Part shown: piece by piece, positions 1 to 9,577 of the stretch
Position numbering within the stretch: position 1 is the stretch's first letter
Layout: every line of letters begins with the position of its first letter
NCBI RefSeq assembly: GCF_010468565.1
Contig: NZ_WUEG01000015.1
Span: forward strand, 1 to 64,000
DNA length: 64,000 bases
Source: Allomuricauda sp. TY007
GTDB lineage: Bacteria; Bacteroidota; Bacteroidia; Flavobacteriales; Flavobacteriaceae
Direction of reading: 5' to 3'
Notes under the pieces: generated by a model
What the model was told of the DNA's origin: nothing
The model's database searches: none
What the model saw: the letters and a program-made list of their open reading frames with translations, nothing else
Position numbers and translations under genes: made by a program

Positions 1-3000
1 ATCGTCTAGAGAGTTGCCTCCCATAAAGTTCACTTCTAACGGTGCGTTTCCGCTTTCTGGCGTAGCGAAAATCACTGCCTCTGGAGCTTGGTTTTCCGCT
101 GCTTCTGTAACCACAATCTGTATGGTTGCAGAATCCGACAATCCAGCTTCATCGGTTACGGTCAAGGTGGCATCGTAGGTCCCTGCATTTTCAAATGTCA
201 GTGTTGGATTCATTTGATCTGACGTTCTGCCGTCGCTGAATTCCCAGAAATAGGTATCGATGCCAACATCATCCCTTGATCCTCCTGCGTTAAATGTAAC
301 AGGGAGTGGCGCTTCACCCTCGGTTGGATTTGCACTTGCTACCGCCTCTGGGGCTTCATTGCCCCCAACTTGGGTTACTTGTATAAGTACAGATGCTGTA
401 GCCGTTGCTCCTTCATTATCTGTTACCGTAAGTTCAGCAGTATAGTTGCCCGGGTCTGTATATGTATGTACCGGGTCCGCCTCAGTTGAGTTTGAGCCAT
501 CTCCAAAGTCCCATGCATAGGTATCAACTGCAATATTATCGGTAGACTCACTTCCAGTAAAGGATACTTCCAATGGTGCTTCACCTGCGTCTGGGGACCC
601 TGTCGCTACGGCTACAGGGTCTTGGTTTGTCACTGTTATGGTCACCGTATCGGTTCCTGCCAATCCCCCTCCATCGGTTACGGTCAATACCACATCATAA
701 ACCCCTGTTGTGTTAAAGGTATATGTTGGATTTTGTTCTGTTGATGTGCCTCCATCTCCAAAGTCCCAAGCGTAGGTAATTATACCCACATCATCTGAAG
801 AATCGCTTCCTGTAAAATCAACCTGCAAGGGCGCCGTTCCAGATTCTTGAGAGGCCAAAGCTTCTGCTATAGGAGCATCATTGGGCTGGTTCACCGTAAT
901 GGTAACTTCGGCCGTATCGGTCAGTCCTTCAATATCTGTAACGGTCAGTACCGCGGTATAAATTCCTGCAGTGGTATATAAATGCGTTGGGTCTGGTTCA
1001 GTAGAAGAGTTACTGTCTCCAAAATCCCATGAATAACTTTCAATTACACCTAAATCATCGGTTGATGTACTTCCAGAGAAAACTACTTCCAAAGGGGCCT
1101 CACCTTCAGTAATATCTGCTAATGCTTCTGCTTTTGGTGGCACCCCTGTACCTGTTACATCAATGGTGATACTTTTGGTATCAGTATTTCCATCAATGTC
1201 CCCAACTGTCAAGTCCACTGTATAAATTCCTATTTCGGTAAATTCATAGGTAGGGTCAGGTTGTGTTGATATGGAACCAGGACCATCCTTAAAGTCCCAA
1301 GAATAGCTGGTCACACCTACATCATCCAAGGAATTACTTCCTGTAAAGTTCACCGTTAATGGTACAGTACCGCTTGTAATATCTGCTTGTGGTACTGCTA
1401 TAAGATCTCCAGACTCACCAATGTACCATAAGAAATCAACGGTTTCATTGCCTACCGGGTCGCCATTATCCGTAACTGTTACCGAAACTTCGTAAGGTAA
1501 TTCTTGGGCAGCTCCCGGACCACTGGAACCAACGCCCTGTGAAGATTCCGGTGCATTGTCCAAATCTGAAGTAGTATACCCCTCACTTACCAAATGTAAA
1601 GCAATACGATCAATCAAGTGGCCATCGGATCTTGAGGAAATTTCCATAGTATACGTACCGGGTGCATTAAACTCAACAAAAACCGGATGTGGATCATTGT
1701 CACTCACAAATGAGTTCCAGTTCCAATCTAAGGTGTTGGCATAAATTTTAAACCAACCATTGGATCCTACACCTTCAGGATTAGGCGTTTTACCACTACC
1801 ATATGGGTAAACGATTCCGCCTCCACTTTTCTCTCCATAAAAATCATCCGCATCGGGAAAACGCAGCCAGGCATCGTTATGTTCCGTCGATGGATTTGCA
1901 GGGGGAGGGGCAATAATCCCAATGTTGTTGCGCCATTGAAACCTGTATTTACCCGGGGTTGAAATCTTAATTTGTGCTGTTATGGTTCCATTACCGGGAA
2001 TATTAAGACTTTCAACGTTATTAAATAAATAACCCGACCCCGTAAATCCGGCCTCATCGGTTTCAATGTCCCAGTTGGAATTGATGTCCAAATTTTCTGC
2101 CTCAATAATCACCAATCCATTTTCCGCCACGTATGCATCGCTGCCGTTATCAACAACACCGTCATCGATGGTACCGGAAATCATCCCGGTATTTTCGTCT
2201 ATGGCCAAGTTCGGTGGTAATCCTGTAGCACTGTACGAAGTTACATTGGGGCTTGTAGCCTCAATCTGAAGTGATACAGCATCTCCTTCGTAATTGTACT
2301 GGTCTCCTGGGTTGGCCACACCAAAAGTGGCGTCCGGGTTATTGGTCAATGCAATACTTGCCGTATTTGAATTGCCATAGTTAATGGTCAGAATTGCGGT
2401 CCTGTCCGGACCGGTGCCCGAGAGGGTTACACTCAGCGTACGCGTTTCATTCGGATTCAAAAGCATATTTTCCAGTTCTCCGGAATCGATACTAAAATCA
2501 GTAGCATCTGCTCCTGTAATTTCCATAGATTTTACAAAGATTCCCACATTCCCATCAATTAAGGAAAGGTCGACATCCACGGTCTCTCCATCAGCAATCA
2601 CTACGGTGTTTGGAACGGACAATGTACTGCCAATACTAGGTGTTCCCACTGGATTATCTTCTCCCAAATACTCCATGTTCTTTTGGTTTCCTCCACCTCT
2701 ACCTGGTGCTCCGGCCAATATATGCACCCCTGGTCCGGATACGATGGCCTGTGTTCCATGTCTCTCATAGTTCATATCGGGCAATCTTTTCCAAGACGAA
2801 GTAACAGGATCATATTCCTCTGTGACCTTTAAAGCGTCATCCGTAAGAACTCCATACACTTCTTCATCTTGTACCTCTCCACCAATAACAACCAATTTGT
2901 TGTTAAAGTTAACAGCGGAAGCACCTCCACGCGGGGTGGGAATGTCCTGTCCACTTGGCAATGTACTCCAGGTTTCTGCTGTAAAATCGTACACATCCAC

Positions 3001-6000
3001 CTGTGGAACGGTAGGCCTCCAAGTGGTTTCTCCCCCGGATTGTCTACCAGAAGTAACATATAACTTATCACCAATAACCACCGCATTAAAGTGGTCTCTT
3101 GCTATGGGCGCGTCTGCCAACGGGGTCCAGACCCCCGTAGCCGGGTCATATTCGTCAAACCATTCCACATAGCCTCCTGCATGACCGTCCGTGTTTCCTC
3201 CTACGATATAAAATTTATCATTGTAGACCGCCAAACCTGTAGAACCACGTCTTCTATTTTCAGGAATCTCAGGACCCTGTATCCATTCTTGAGCTTTAGG
3301 ATCAAACATCCAAATATAGTCGGTTGGTACCTCATTGGGAAATTTATTATCTCGGAATGCACCTATAACCCAAATCAGTCCTTGATATTCTGTTGCTTGG
3401 AAATGATTGAATTCATATCGTGCTGGTGGATCTGTTTTGGGGTCAATAGGCGTACTGTCCGTGATTGAACTCCATGAATCCGAAGTGTAATCATAAATAT
3501 CTATAGTGGTTGCATTTTCTCGTCCACCCATTAGGTAAAACTTATCTCCGGCCTGCACAAATGAGTTCTCGTGACGTGCTGTGTAGTTTTCGTTCTCATC
3601 TTTATCATTCCACAAGTATTGTGAATCAATAGTCCAAGTAAACACTTGTGTCACAGGTGCAGAAAAAGGTTTCATGGCCGTTACCGCTACGGTATGAACA
3701 CCATCGTTATTAGGCCCTCCATTGGCCGCGGCCACTGTTATGCTTCCTGAGATCTCACCTGTTAAAGGGTTGATGGAGATCCCATCTGGATGACCGGACA
3801 TGTAATAAGTAACATCCTCAGCAGGGTCTCCACCAGAAGCCGATGCGTTTAAATTCACCGTGTTGGTTATCTCATTGATTTGTTCAGGAATACCATTAAG
3901 GGCCAATGGGTTTGAAGGATTGTCCGCATAAACTTCTATGGCATTTACCAATGGATTTTCGGTTACATGCCCGAAGGAAATGTTCAATTCTCCATCTGAT
4001 ACAGTTATTGGATAGGATAACATGCCACCAACCTGATGTCCAAATGTTTCTATTATATCAAAATCGTTTTCAACCACAACTCCCTCAAGAAGTATATCGA
4101 ATTCACGATCACCAATGACATTTGAGCCTTCAAAACTATTGCCTAGAAATAAATTGACAACGTACTCACCATTTTCGACAGCGAATGTATACTCCATTTC
4201 ATCTCCTGTATCAGCGTCATAGCGTTCTTCTGCAAAAATAGCATCAAAAGTAGCCTGATTAATATAAGCTGGAATTGAACTGTCCTTATTTTCAAAGGTT
4301 ATTCCTCCAAAATCCGCAATTACCCCTGTATTTACAAAATAATTTTCTCCAGATTGTTCTCCCTCAGATGCATTGTTCTCCCAATTTGGGCCAATATCTG
4401 TGGTAATAATGGCCGCTCCACCAGCATTGATTCTAAAAGCAGATCGTTCAATTATACTCCAAACAAATTCAATCTGTACTTGGTCACTGGATATTCCATC
4501 GTTGTCATCAACAGTGATGGCTACGTTGTAAGGGCTACCCGCAAAGGCATTCTCATCTATAGAGCCATATATTTGGCCATTGGTGGGTTCGATATCAACA
4601 CCGGGTGGCAAGCCTGTTGCTGAGAAATTAAGGTTTCCGTCACCACCTGAGGCATACAAGGCAAAATTTCCATCAACATCATCGCCTGCAAAACTCAATT
4701 GGTCTGCAATTCCATTCACGTAGATGGGTGTATCTGAATCTGAAGCATCCAGTATCTCAATACCATTTATTAGTGGATTCTCTTGAAGCCCATGTAAGAA
4801 CTCAATATCTAAATTGCCATCGCTAACTTTAACAATATGACTGATTACAATGCCCACATTGTGTCCATAAGTTCCAGACAGATCTAAATTATTGAGCAAG
4901 GGCATTATATTTCCTTCTATTGCCACATCGAAAATTCGTTCTCCTGCATCAGATGTTCCATCGAAACCATTGCCCATGTATAAACGGACCTCATAATTAC
5001 CTGGTTGTGGTGATACAGGGAAAGAATATGCCATATTGGGATTACCTGGCACGTTATCGAATCGTTCCGAGGCATAAATATCCAAAGGTGTCGTAGTTGT
5101 ATTTACAGAACCATCAGTAGTTGTTATTGTTCCTCCAAACGTGCTGTTACTTCCTGCGGCTGCCAAATACATTGAATTATTAACATCGGTGTCCTCTGCC
5201 CAATCAATATCGCCATCAATGCTAGATAACAAAGGTCCCCCAGTATTTACTCTATATAAAATAGGTGGTGTTTCAGTAACTGTAACAGTAAATGTTTCAT
5301 CCACGGTATTACCGTCTTGGTCCTCTGCTCTAATAGTAATGTTGGATAGTTCGGCAGTAGAAGGAAAGGAAAGTGTCAAAATATTATCAGTAACAAGGGC
5401 TTCAATCGCAGGATTAGTATTATTTTCAACCGTATAAGTAAGATTGGCTGCTCCATTGTCATCATCAAAATAAACATCCAGATTGATATTTTCATCAACA
5501 GAATCTATCAATTTTTCAAAATCCGGTATGCTTTGAGCCACCGTTGGAGCTTCAGGTTTTACGTATAAGAATTCCCATGTACCTTCCAATTCAAACCCGG
5601 GTGCATTCGATGTCCCGATGACCCCAACAGCCAAATCCGAAGTTGTTTGTTGTATGGCATCCAAAATAGACCCCTCAGCTGTAATAATGCCTAATGTCGC
5701 TCTAGAACCATCATCTAATTGGTATTGTAGTGTAACATCTCCCGAAACCGCATCTACAACAAAGAAAAAGTCAATATTTGAACTTGGCCTGTTTGACACA
5801 GGTATATTAAAAAATATTGGGGGTTGGGCAACATCCTCTATTTCTTGTTGGGCAACAAGACCCGAAGGAGTGGCCACAAATTTTATATAATTGCTCTGTG
5901 TTCCGTCCCCAATGTAGTAACCTATCTCTCCGTTTGGTGCGTTGGCATTGGTGTACAATTGATTTTGGGTTATGTCAAACCCCCTAATTTCACCATATAC

Positions 6001-8247
6001 TGTAAAGCCTCCTATAGACTGATCGGTTTGGATTCCATATTGGAACGCTTTTTCTTGATTGTTGCTGGACTCGAATGCGGTTCCATCTGTCATTTGCATG
6101 GTCAAGGCCCCAATCGCACCGCCTAACAAATCGTCAGGATTTGGACCTGGTTTATCCAACCAATCCAGCCAGTTGTTTCCAGTATCGCCGTTGTTCATCA
6201 AACCTGTCATTCCCAGACCTAAATAACCACCAAGACCAGTGTCTGAATATAAATCGTTGGTAACAGGCAACTCAAAAGCATCACTTCCACCTACATCGGG
6301 GTTACCTAGTTGGAACGGGTCATTGGCATCCAGGATACCATCTGCATCATCATCATCATCATTGAGGTCAGAGATTGAATCATTATCAAAGTCATTTGGT
6401 TGTGAACCTCCATTGCAGGGATCGGTACCATTGTCTTCTTCATCTTGATTGGTAAAGCCATCATAATCGTAATCAGCATTGGCGTCATACTCGGGGTCAC
6501 TGGAATCCAAACAAGCTACAAAATCTTGTGGCTCCAAAACGACAATGCCCCCACTATCAGTATTAAAAAGGCCTACCCATATAGTTCCTGGAAAAGGGTC
6601 AAAGTCACTATTGCAAGTTATCCCCAATGCGTTGGTGGCTCCTCCAGCACTTAAACCAGAACCCCAAGATTCCTCAAGTTGATTTAAGGTACCATCTGGG
6701 TTCAAAACAACTCTATGCAAAATACCACCATTCTTTCCTACAATAAGATTCCCTTTATAAAAATCATCACCATTACTGGCAGTATATTCATCAATACCGT
6801 TGGAGTTTCTTGGAAAAATTGCAATAGGGGCATCGTCCGGTCCATCATCCAGATTGGGTACCGTTGGTCCTCGCCAATCACCTTCGACTGGATTTGCCAC
6901 CTCAACTGGCGGCCAATCCGCAGGAAGGGCAATGGAAGGATCGTCCGTATAACCCGCTTGTGGGTTTGAGGGATCATAAATCAATGTCCTGTACGTAGCA
7001 TTATTTGGATTCGAATCAGGAGAAGTCAAAAGACCTGAACCAGTTGGGTTTGCCCGAGTTGGGTTAGGGTGCCCTCCATAAAATGTGTTGAATGTATAAT
7101 TTTGAATATCCAAGGTTATCAACTCCAAATGATCTTCGTTGTCCATACCCTCACCATTCTCAGTGTTGGTTGCTATATCTCCACCTGGCTCTCCAGGACG
7201 ATAGGCATTGGTCACATTTGCTGTTCCTTCATTTTCCGGAAGTCCGCCCCAGCCTTCATTGGCTCCATTGTCAGTAACGTATAGAGCGCCACTTTCGGTG
7301 ACCACCAAATCGTATGAATTACGATACCCTGGTGACAAAATCTTTACGGGACCATCAGCTACGACTTTAGCCTGGTTTAATCCATCATTACCCCCAAATG
7401 GATCATTCACATCAATACCATTATATCCTTGGGCACTTGGATCGTTAACACCGTTTGCATTGGCCCTTGTCGGGTCATCCAATGTGGGTAAATCATATTT
7501 GTATTTTCTGCCATTATCGAACTTGTCCGTCATGGCTTCTATTACAGTTAAATCTATTGCCAATATGGCCGCTGAAAGTGCATATTCTCCTAGCAAAGCA
7601 AAGTTTACGGAGGGAGACCCACCATTGGCATTACCCCCTTGTGCCACAATAAGATAATCCGTGCCTCCAATGGTCACAAACTCCAAGCCGTTGGTCGCAT
7701 GATTTTCTTCAGAACGCGGAAGTCCTCTTACCAGGTCTACCACATCCCAAGAACTGCCGTTCCAACTCAATCTTGTAATTACGCCTGAGTTGGTGTCCAA
7801 ACCTGTGTCTCCTTGACCTGTAGTGGCTCCACCAACTCTAATATCACTGGAAGCCACGTAAATAACCGGATTTGTTGCTGTTCCTGCAACAGCCAATCCT
7901 GTAGTTTCTCTTTGAGTAATGGAGTTGTTGGAACCATCATCGTTGTGGTTCTGGATTCCTTGGACACCAGTTAAAGTTTCCATGGAAGTTACCTTGTAGT
8001 CATTCGGACCGTCACGTTGTATGGTCATAACATGAACCAGACCTGTATATTCGGTAGCATAAAGTCTTCCATCTGGGCCATACGTCAACGAGGTAATCCC
8101 TGAAGTAAATGTTCCTTTGCCATTAAGGTCCAATGCACTTTGAGGAAAACTCAATTGGGCATGCACATCAGCATAAAAAATACTGGATAAAAAAAGAAAA
8201 GCTCCTATGGAAACTTTGAGTAAATAAGAAAAGTAATTTTTTTTCAT
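1..8247 (-). CDS. Giant secreted multidomain protein (propeller, malectin, Kelch, PKD), 3' end outside window
   Basis: The frame is open from the ATG at 8247 to the window edge (2749 codons, no stop), so this is the N-terminal part of a larger protein. Domains in order: signal peptide (about 1-31, ending HAQ); a glucose/sorbosone-dehydrogenase-like or NHL-like beta-propeller (about 35-580); an Asp-rich calcium-binding-type linker (580-645); a beta-rich region I do not recognise (650-895); a cadherin/Ig-like domain (897-992); malectin-like domain 1 (995-1175); Ig-like; malectin-like domain 2 (1260-1443); Ig-like; Kelch/galactose-oxidase-type repeats (1546-1867); an Ig-like domain; a He_PIG-type Ig domain interrupted by a carbohydrate-binding-like module (about 2037-2243); then at least six PKD domains, the last one cut by the edge. 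Such proteins in Bacteroidota are exported and often end in a type IX secretion signal, which would lie outside the window. It sits beside an exopolysaccharide locus, so glycan binding or adhesion is a reasonable inference. No enzymatic activity is shown. Confidence 0.88.
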   Translation of the reverse strand, partial: MKKNYFSYLLKVSIGAFLFLSSIFYADVHAQLSFPQSALDLNGKGTFTSGITSLTYGPDGRLYATEYTGLVHVMTIQRDGPNDYKVTSMETLTGVQGIQNHNDDGSNNSITQRETTGLAVAGTATNPVIYVASSDIRVGGATTGQGDTGLDTNSGVITRLSWNGSSWDVVDLVRGLPRSEENHATNGLEFVTIGGTDYLIVAQGGNANGGSPSVNFALLGEYALSAAILAIDLTVIEAMTDKFDNGRKYKYDLPTLDDPTRANANGVNDPSAQGYNGIDVNDPFGGNDGLNQAKVVADGPVKILSPGYRNSYDLVVTESGALYVTDNGANEGWGGLPENEGTANVTNAYRPGEPGGDIATNTENGEGMDNEDHLELITLDIQNYTFNTFYGGHPNPTRANPTGSGLLTSPDSNPNNATYRTLIYDPSNPQAGYTDDPSIALPADWPPVEVANPVEGDWRGPTVPNLDDGPDDAPIAIFPRNSNGIDEYTASNGDDFYKGNLIVGKNGGILHRVVLNPDGTLNQLEESWGSGLSAGGATNALGITCNSDFDPFPGTIWVGLFNTDSGGIVVLEPQDFVACLDSSDPEYDANADYDYDGFTNQDEEDNGTDPCNGGSQPNDFDNDSISDLNDDDDDADGILDANDPFQLGNPDVGGSDAFELPVTNDLYSDTGLGGYLGLGMTGLMNNGDTGNNWLDWLDKPGPNPDDLLGGAIGALTMQMTDGTAFESSNNQEKAFQYGIQTDQSIGGFTVYGEIRGFDITQNQLYTNANAPNGEIGYYIGDGTQSNYIKFVATPSGLVAQQEIEDVAQPPIFFNIPVSNRPSSNIDFFFVVDAVSGDVTLQYQLDDGSRATLGIITAEGSILDAIQQTTSDLAVGVIGTSNAPGFELEGTWEFLYVKPEAPTVAQSIPDFEKLIDSVDENINLDVYFDDDNGAANLTYTVENNTNPAIEALVTDNILTLSFPSTAELSNITIRAEDQDGNTVDETFTVTVTETPPILYRVNTGGPLLSSIDGDIDWAEDTDVNNSMYLAAAGSNSTFGGTITTTDGSVNTTTTPLDIYASERFDNVPGNPNMAYSFPVSPQPGNYEVRLYMGNGFDGTSDAGERIFDVAIEGNIMPLLNNLDLSGTYGHNVGIVISHIVKVSDGNLDIEFLHGLQENPLINGIEILDASDSDTPIYVNGIADQLSFAGDDVDGNFALYASGGDGNLNFSATGLPPGVDIEPTNGQIYGSIDENAFAGSPYNVAITVDDNDGISSDQVQIEFVWSIIERSAFRINAGGAAIITTDIGPNWENNASEGEQSGENYFVNTGVIADFGGITFENKDSSIPAYINQATFDAIFAEERYDADTGDEMEYTFAVENGEYVVNLFLGNSFEGSNVIGDREFDILLEGVVVENDFDIIETFGHQVGGMLSYPITVSDGELNISFGHVTENPLVNAIEVYADNPSNPLALNGIPEQINEITNTVNLNASASGGDPAEDVTYYMSGHPDGISINPLTGEISGSITVAAANGGPNNDGVHTVAVTAMKPFSAPVTQVFTWTIDSQYLWNDKDENENYTARHENSFVQAGDKFYLMGGRENATTIDIYDYTSDSWSSITDSTPIDPKTDPPARYEFNHFQATEYQGLIWVIGAFRDNKFPNEVPTDYIWMFDPKAQEWIQGPEIPENRRRGSTGLAVYNDKFYIVGGNTDGHAGGYVEWFDEYDPATGVWTPLADAPIARDHFNAVVIGDKLYVTSGRQSGGETTWRPTVPQVDVYDFTAETWSTLPSGQDIPTPRGGASAVNFNNKLVVIGGEVQDEEVYGVLTDDALKVTEEYDPVTSSWKRLPDMNYERHGTQAIVSGPGVHILAGAPGRGGGNQKNMEYLGEDNPVGTPSIGSTLSVPNTVVIADGETVDVDLSLIDGNVGIFVKSMEITGADATDFSIDSGELENMLLNPNETRTLSVTLSGTGPDRTAILTINYGNSNTASIALTNNPDATFGVANPGDQYNYEGDAVSLQIEATSPNVTSYSATGLPPNLAIDENTGMISGTIDDGVVDNGSDAYVAENGLVIIEAENLDINSNWDIETDEAGFTGSGYLFNNVESLNIPGNGTITAQIKISTPGKYRFQWRNNIGIIAPPPANPSTEHNDAWLRFPDADDFYGEKSGGGIVYPYGSGKTPNPEGVGSNGWFKIYANTLDWNWNSFVSDNDPHPVFVEFNAPGTYTMEISSRSDGHLIDRIALHLVSEGYTTSDLDNAPESSQGVGSSGPGAAQELPYEVSVTVTDNGDPVGNETVDFLWYIGESGDLIAVPQADITSGTVPLTVNFTGSNSLDDVGVTSYSWDFKDGPGSISTQPDPTYEFTEIGIYTVDLTVGDIDGNTDTKSITIDVTGTGVPPKAEALADITEGEAPLEVVFSGSTSTDDLGVIESYSWDFGDSNSSTEPDPTHLYTTAGIYTAVLTVTDIEGLTDTAEVTITVNQPNDAPIAEALASQESGTAPLQVDFTGSDSSDDVGIITYAWDFGDGGTSTEQNPTYTFNTTGVYDVVLTVTDGGGLAGTDTVTITVTNQDPVAVATGSPDAGEAPLEVSFTGSESTDNIAVDTYAWDFGDGSNSTEADPVHTYTDPGNYTAELTVTDNEGATATASVLIQVTQVGGNEAPEAVASANPTEGEAPLPVTFNAGGSRDDVGIDTYFWEFSDGRTSDQMNPTLTFENAGTYDATLTVTDEAGLSDSATIQIVVTEAAENQAPEAVIFATPESGNAPLEVNFMGGNSLDD

Positions 8248-8631
8248 GGTATTGATATAGTTCATAGCAATTTGGCCAGAATTCTTTCTAACAATCAAAA
8301 ATAATAGAATAGCCCCCCTCCCTTTAATAAGAGCGTTTTTATTCGATTAAACCAAATGCTTTATCGTTAAATGACCATGTAACCGCAATGGGTGGGGCTT
8401 TGCTTTTTTTTGGAGAAAAAATAAACAGAAGAAATGTGCGGTTTGTCCAACTCAAAAAAGTAAAAAACGCTGAATAAACTTTTAAAAACAAGCCTATTCA
8501 GGTTGGTTTTCGGACATGGTAAATTAGCCCGGAATGCAAATACCCCAAGCTTATTTGACCAAGCTATCATAAACCTTAACCTTGTTATTTTAAGTAAAGG
8601 TTATTCATTACCAAATTTTCAAAACAAGGTT
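8248..8631. other. Intergenic region upstream of the giant secreted protein gene
   Basis: 384 bases between the end of the GT14 gene and the start of the giant gene, both on the minus strand. A match to the Bacteroidota -7 box (TAnnTTTG, read on the minus strand) lies at 8296-8303, about 50 bases before the ATG at 8247. I see no good TTTG element at the usual distance upstream, so the promoter is only a candidate. Short open frames on either strand here have no recognisable features, and I saw no convincing terminator hairpin for the GT14 gene. Confidence 0.4.
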
Positions 8632-9495
8632 TTATTGAATCTTTTCCAGTATTCTATCAATTACCTCCGGGTCTTTGTTCATTGAAAATTTTCGGCTGAA
8701 CAATGCCTTTGAAGCCATAAGCTCATCAAACTCATCAATGGTCCATGTGTAGGGTTTCCCCCGGTCCCAATCAATCAATCGGGCATAACTCATGGATTTG
8801 GAGTGGCTATCTTTAAATTCTGAGTTCATCAAAAGAGTTTGCATAAAAACCTCATCGTTAAAAAAACCATTGTCAAAGTTCTCTGCAATAAATTGTTCTT
8901 TGCCCACGACGTATTTTGCAAAATCGTTTGTAATGCTAAACCAAGCCTGTCCCCAATAAAAATCCTTTAAGCTACTGTTCCTAAACCTGTTGATGAACAA
9001 ACAGGTTTGCAGCAATGCAAATGGATAACGGAGTGATCTGGACCACTTTCTGGGCAACCTTTTGTTTATATTGATAAAGTGATAGTATTTATAGCGGCTG
9101 GCTATTTTCCAGTTTTTTACCTTGGTAACTGACAAAAATTGTCGCCCCTTGTGTTTTTCAAAGAAATCATGAATGTAATCCTGGCTCTTGATGGGCAGGT
9201 CCACTCCGGAAATCAAGTGATAATAGGCATAATTTTTTTGGACGGCCGCCTTCAACAATCTCAATTCACAATCGATTTGACTATAACCGGACCAATAAAT
9301 CGGTTTTCTTTCGATAAAAAAAACATTGGAATATTTACATTGATCTTTTAGGTCGTCCTCGGATATGGCATCAAATTTTTGGTCCAAATGAAGATAAATG
9401 TCATTACGCTCATCATCCAAACAACCTAACAGTTTGCATAGCAATTCGGGTTCGTTATGGGCCATGACAAGGTAAGCATGTTTCCTATTTTCCAT
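8632..9495 (-). CDS. Glycosyltransferase family 14 (core-2/I-branching type)
   Basis: 287 residues. The start (HAYLVMAHNEPELL), the HLDQKFD motif and the central segment with ISGVDLPIKSQ and WGQAWFSI are typical of the bacterial Branch/GT14 family, related to beta-1,6-N-acetylglucosaminyltransferases. There is no signal peptide or membrane segment, so it should act at the cytoplasmic face on a lipid-linked or nucleotide-linked glycan. It lies 82 bases downstream of the Wzc-like kinase gene on the same strand and is probably the last gene of the wza-wzc operon. This suggests it adds a residue or branch to the polymer exported by that machinery. The sugar donor and linkage cannot be read from the sequence. 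Confidence 0.85.
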   Translation of the reverse strand: MENRKHAYLVMAHNEPELLCKLLGCLDDERNDIYLHLDQKFDAISEDDLKDQCKYSNVFFIERKPIYWSGYSQIDCELRLLKAAVQKNYAYYHLISGVDLPIKSQDYIHDFFEKHKGRQFLSVTKVKNWKIASRYKYYHFININKRLPRKWSRSLRYPFALLQTCLFINRFRNSSLKDFYWGQAWFSITNDFAKYVVGKEQFIAENFDNGFFNDEVFMQTLLMNSEFKDSHSKSMSYARLIDWDRGKPYTWTIDEFDELMASKALFSRKFSMNKDPEVIDRILEKIQ

Positions 9496-9577
9496 TGTAA
9501 ACTAAGGTGATTTTAATTTTGGTTGCCCAATTGGCAGACTTGTTTTCTTATAATTTTTATTGTTTTGATGGGAACGG

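Noticed and set aside
1..1403. Regular 260-base periodicity suggestive of a repeat array or CRISPR
   Set aside because: The units are in frame and encode PKD domains; period and unit length do not fit CRISPR.
8367..8685. Short open frames on both strands between the GT14 and giant protein genes
   Set aside because: Low-complexity AT-rich translations; one overlaps the end of the GT14 gene.
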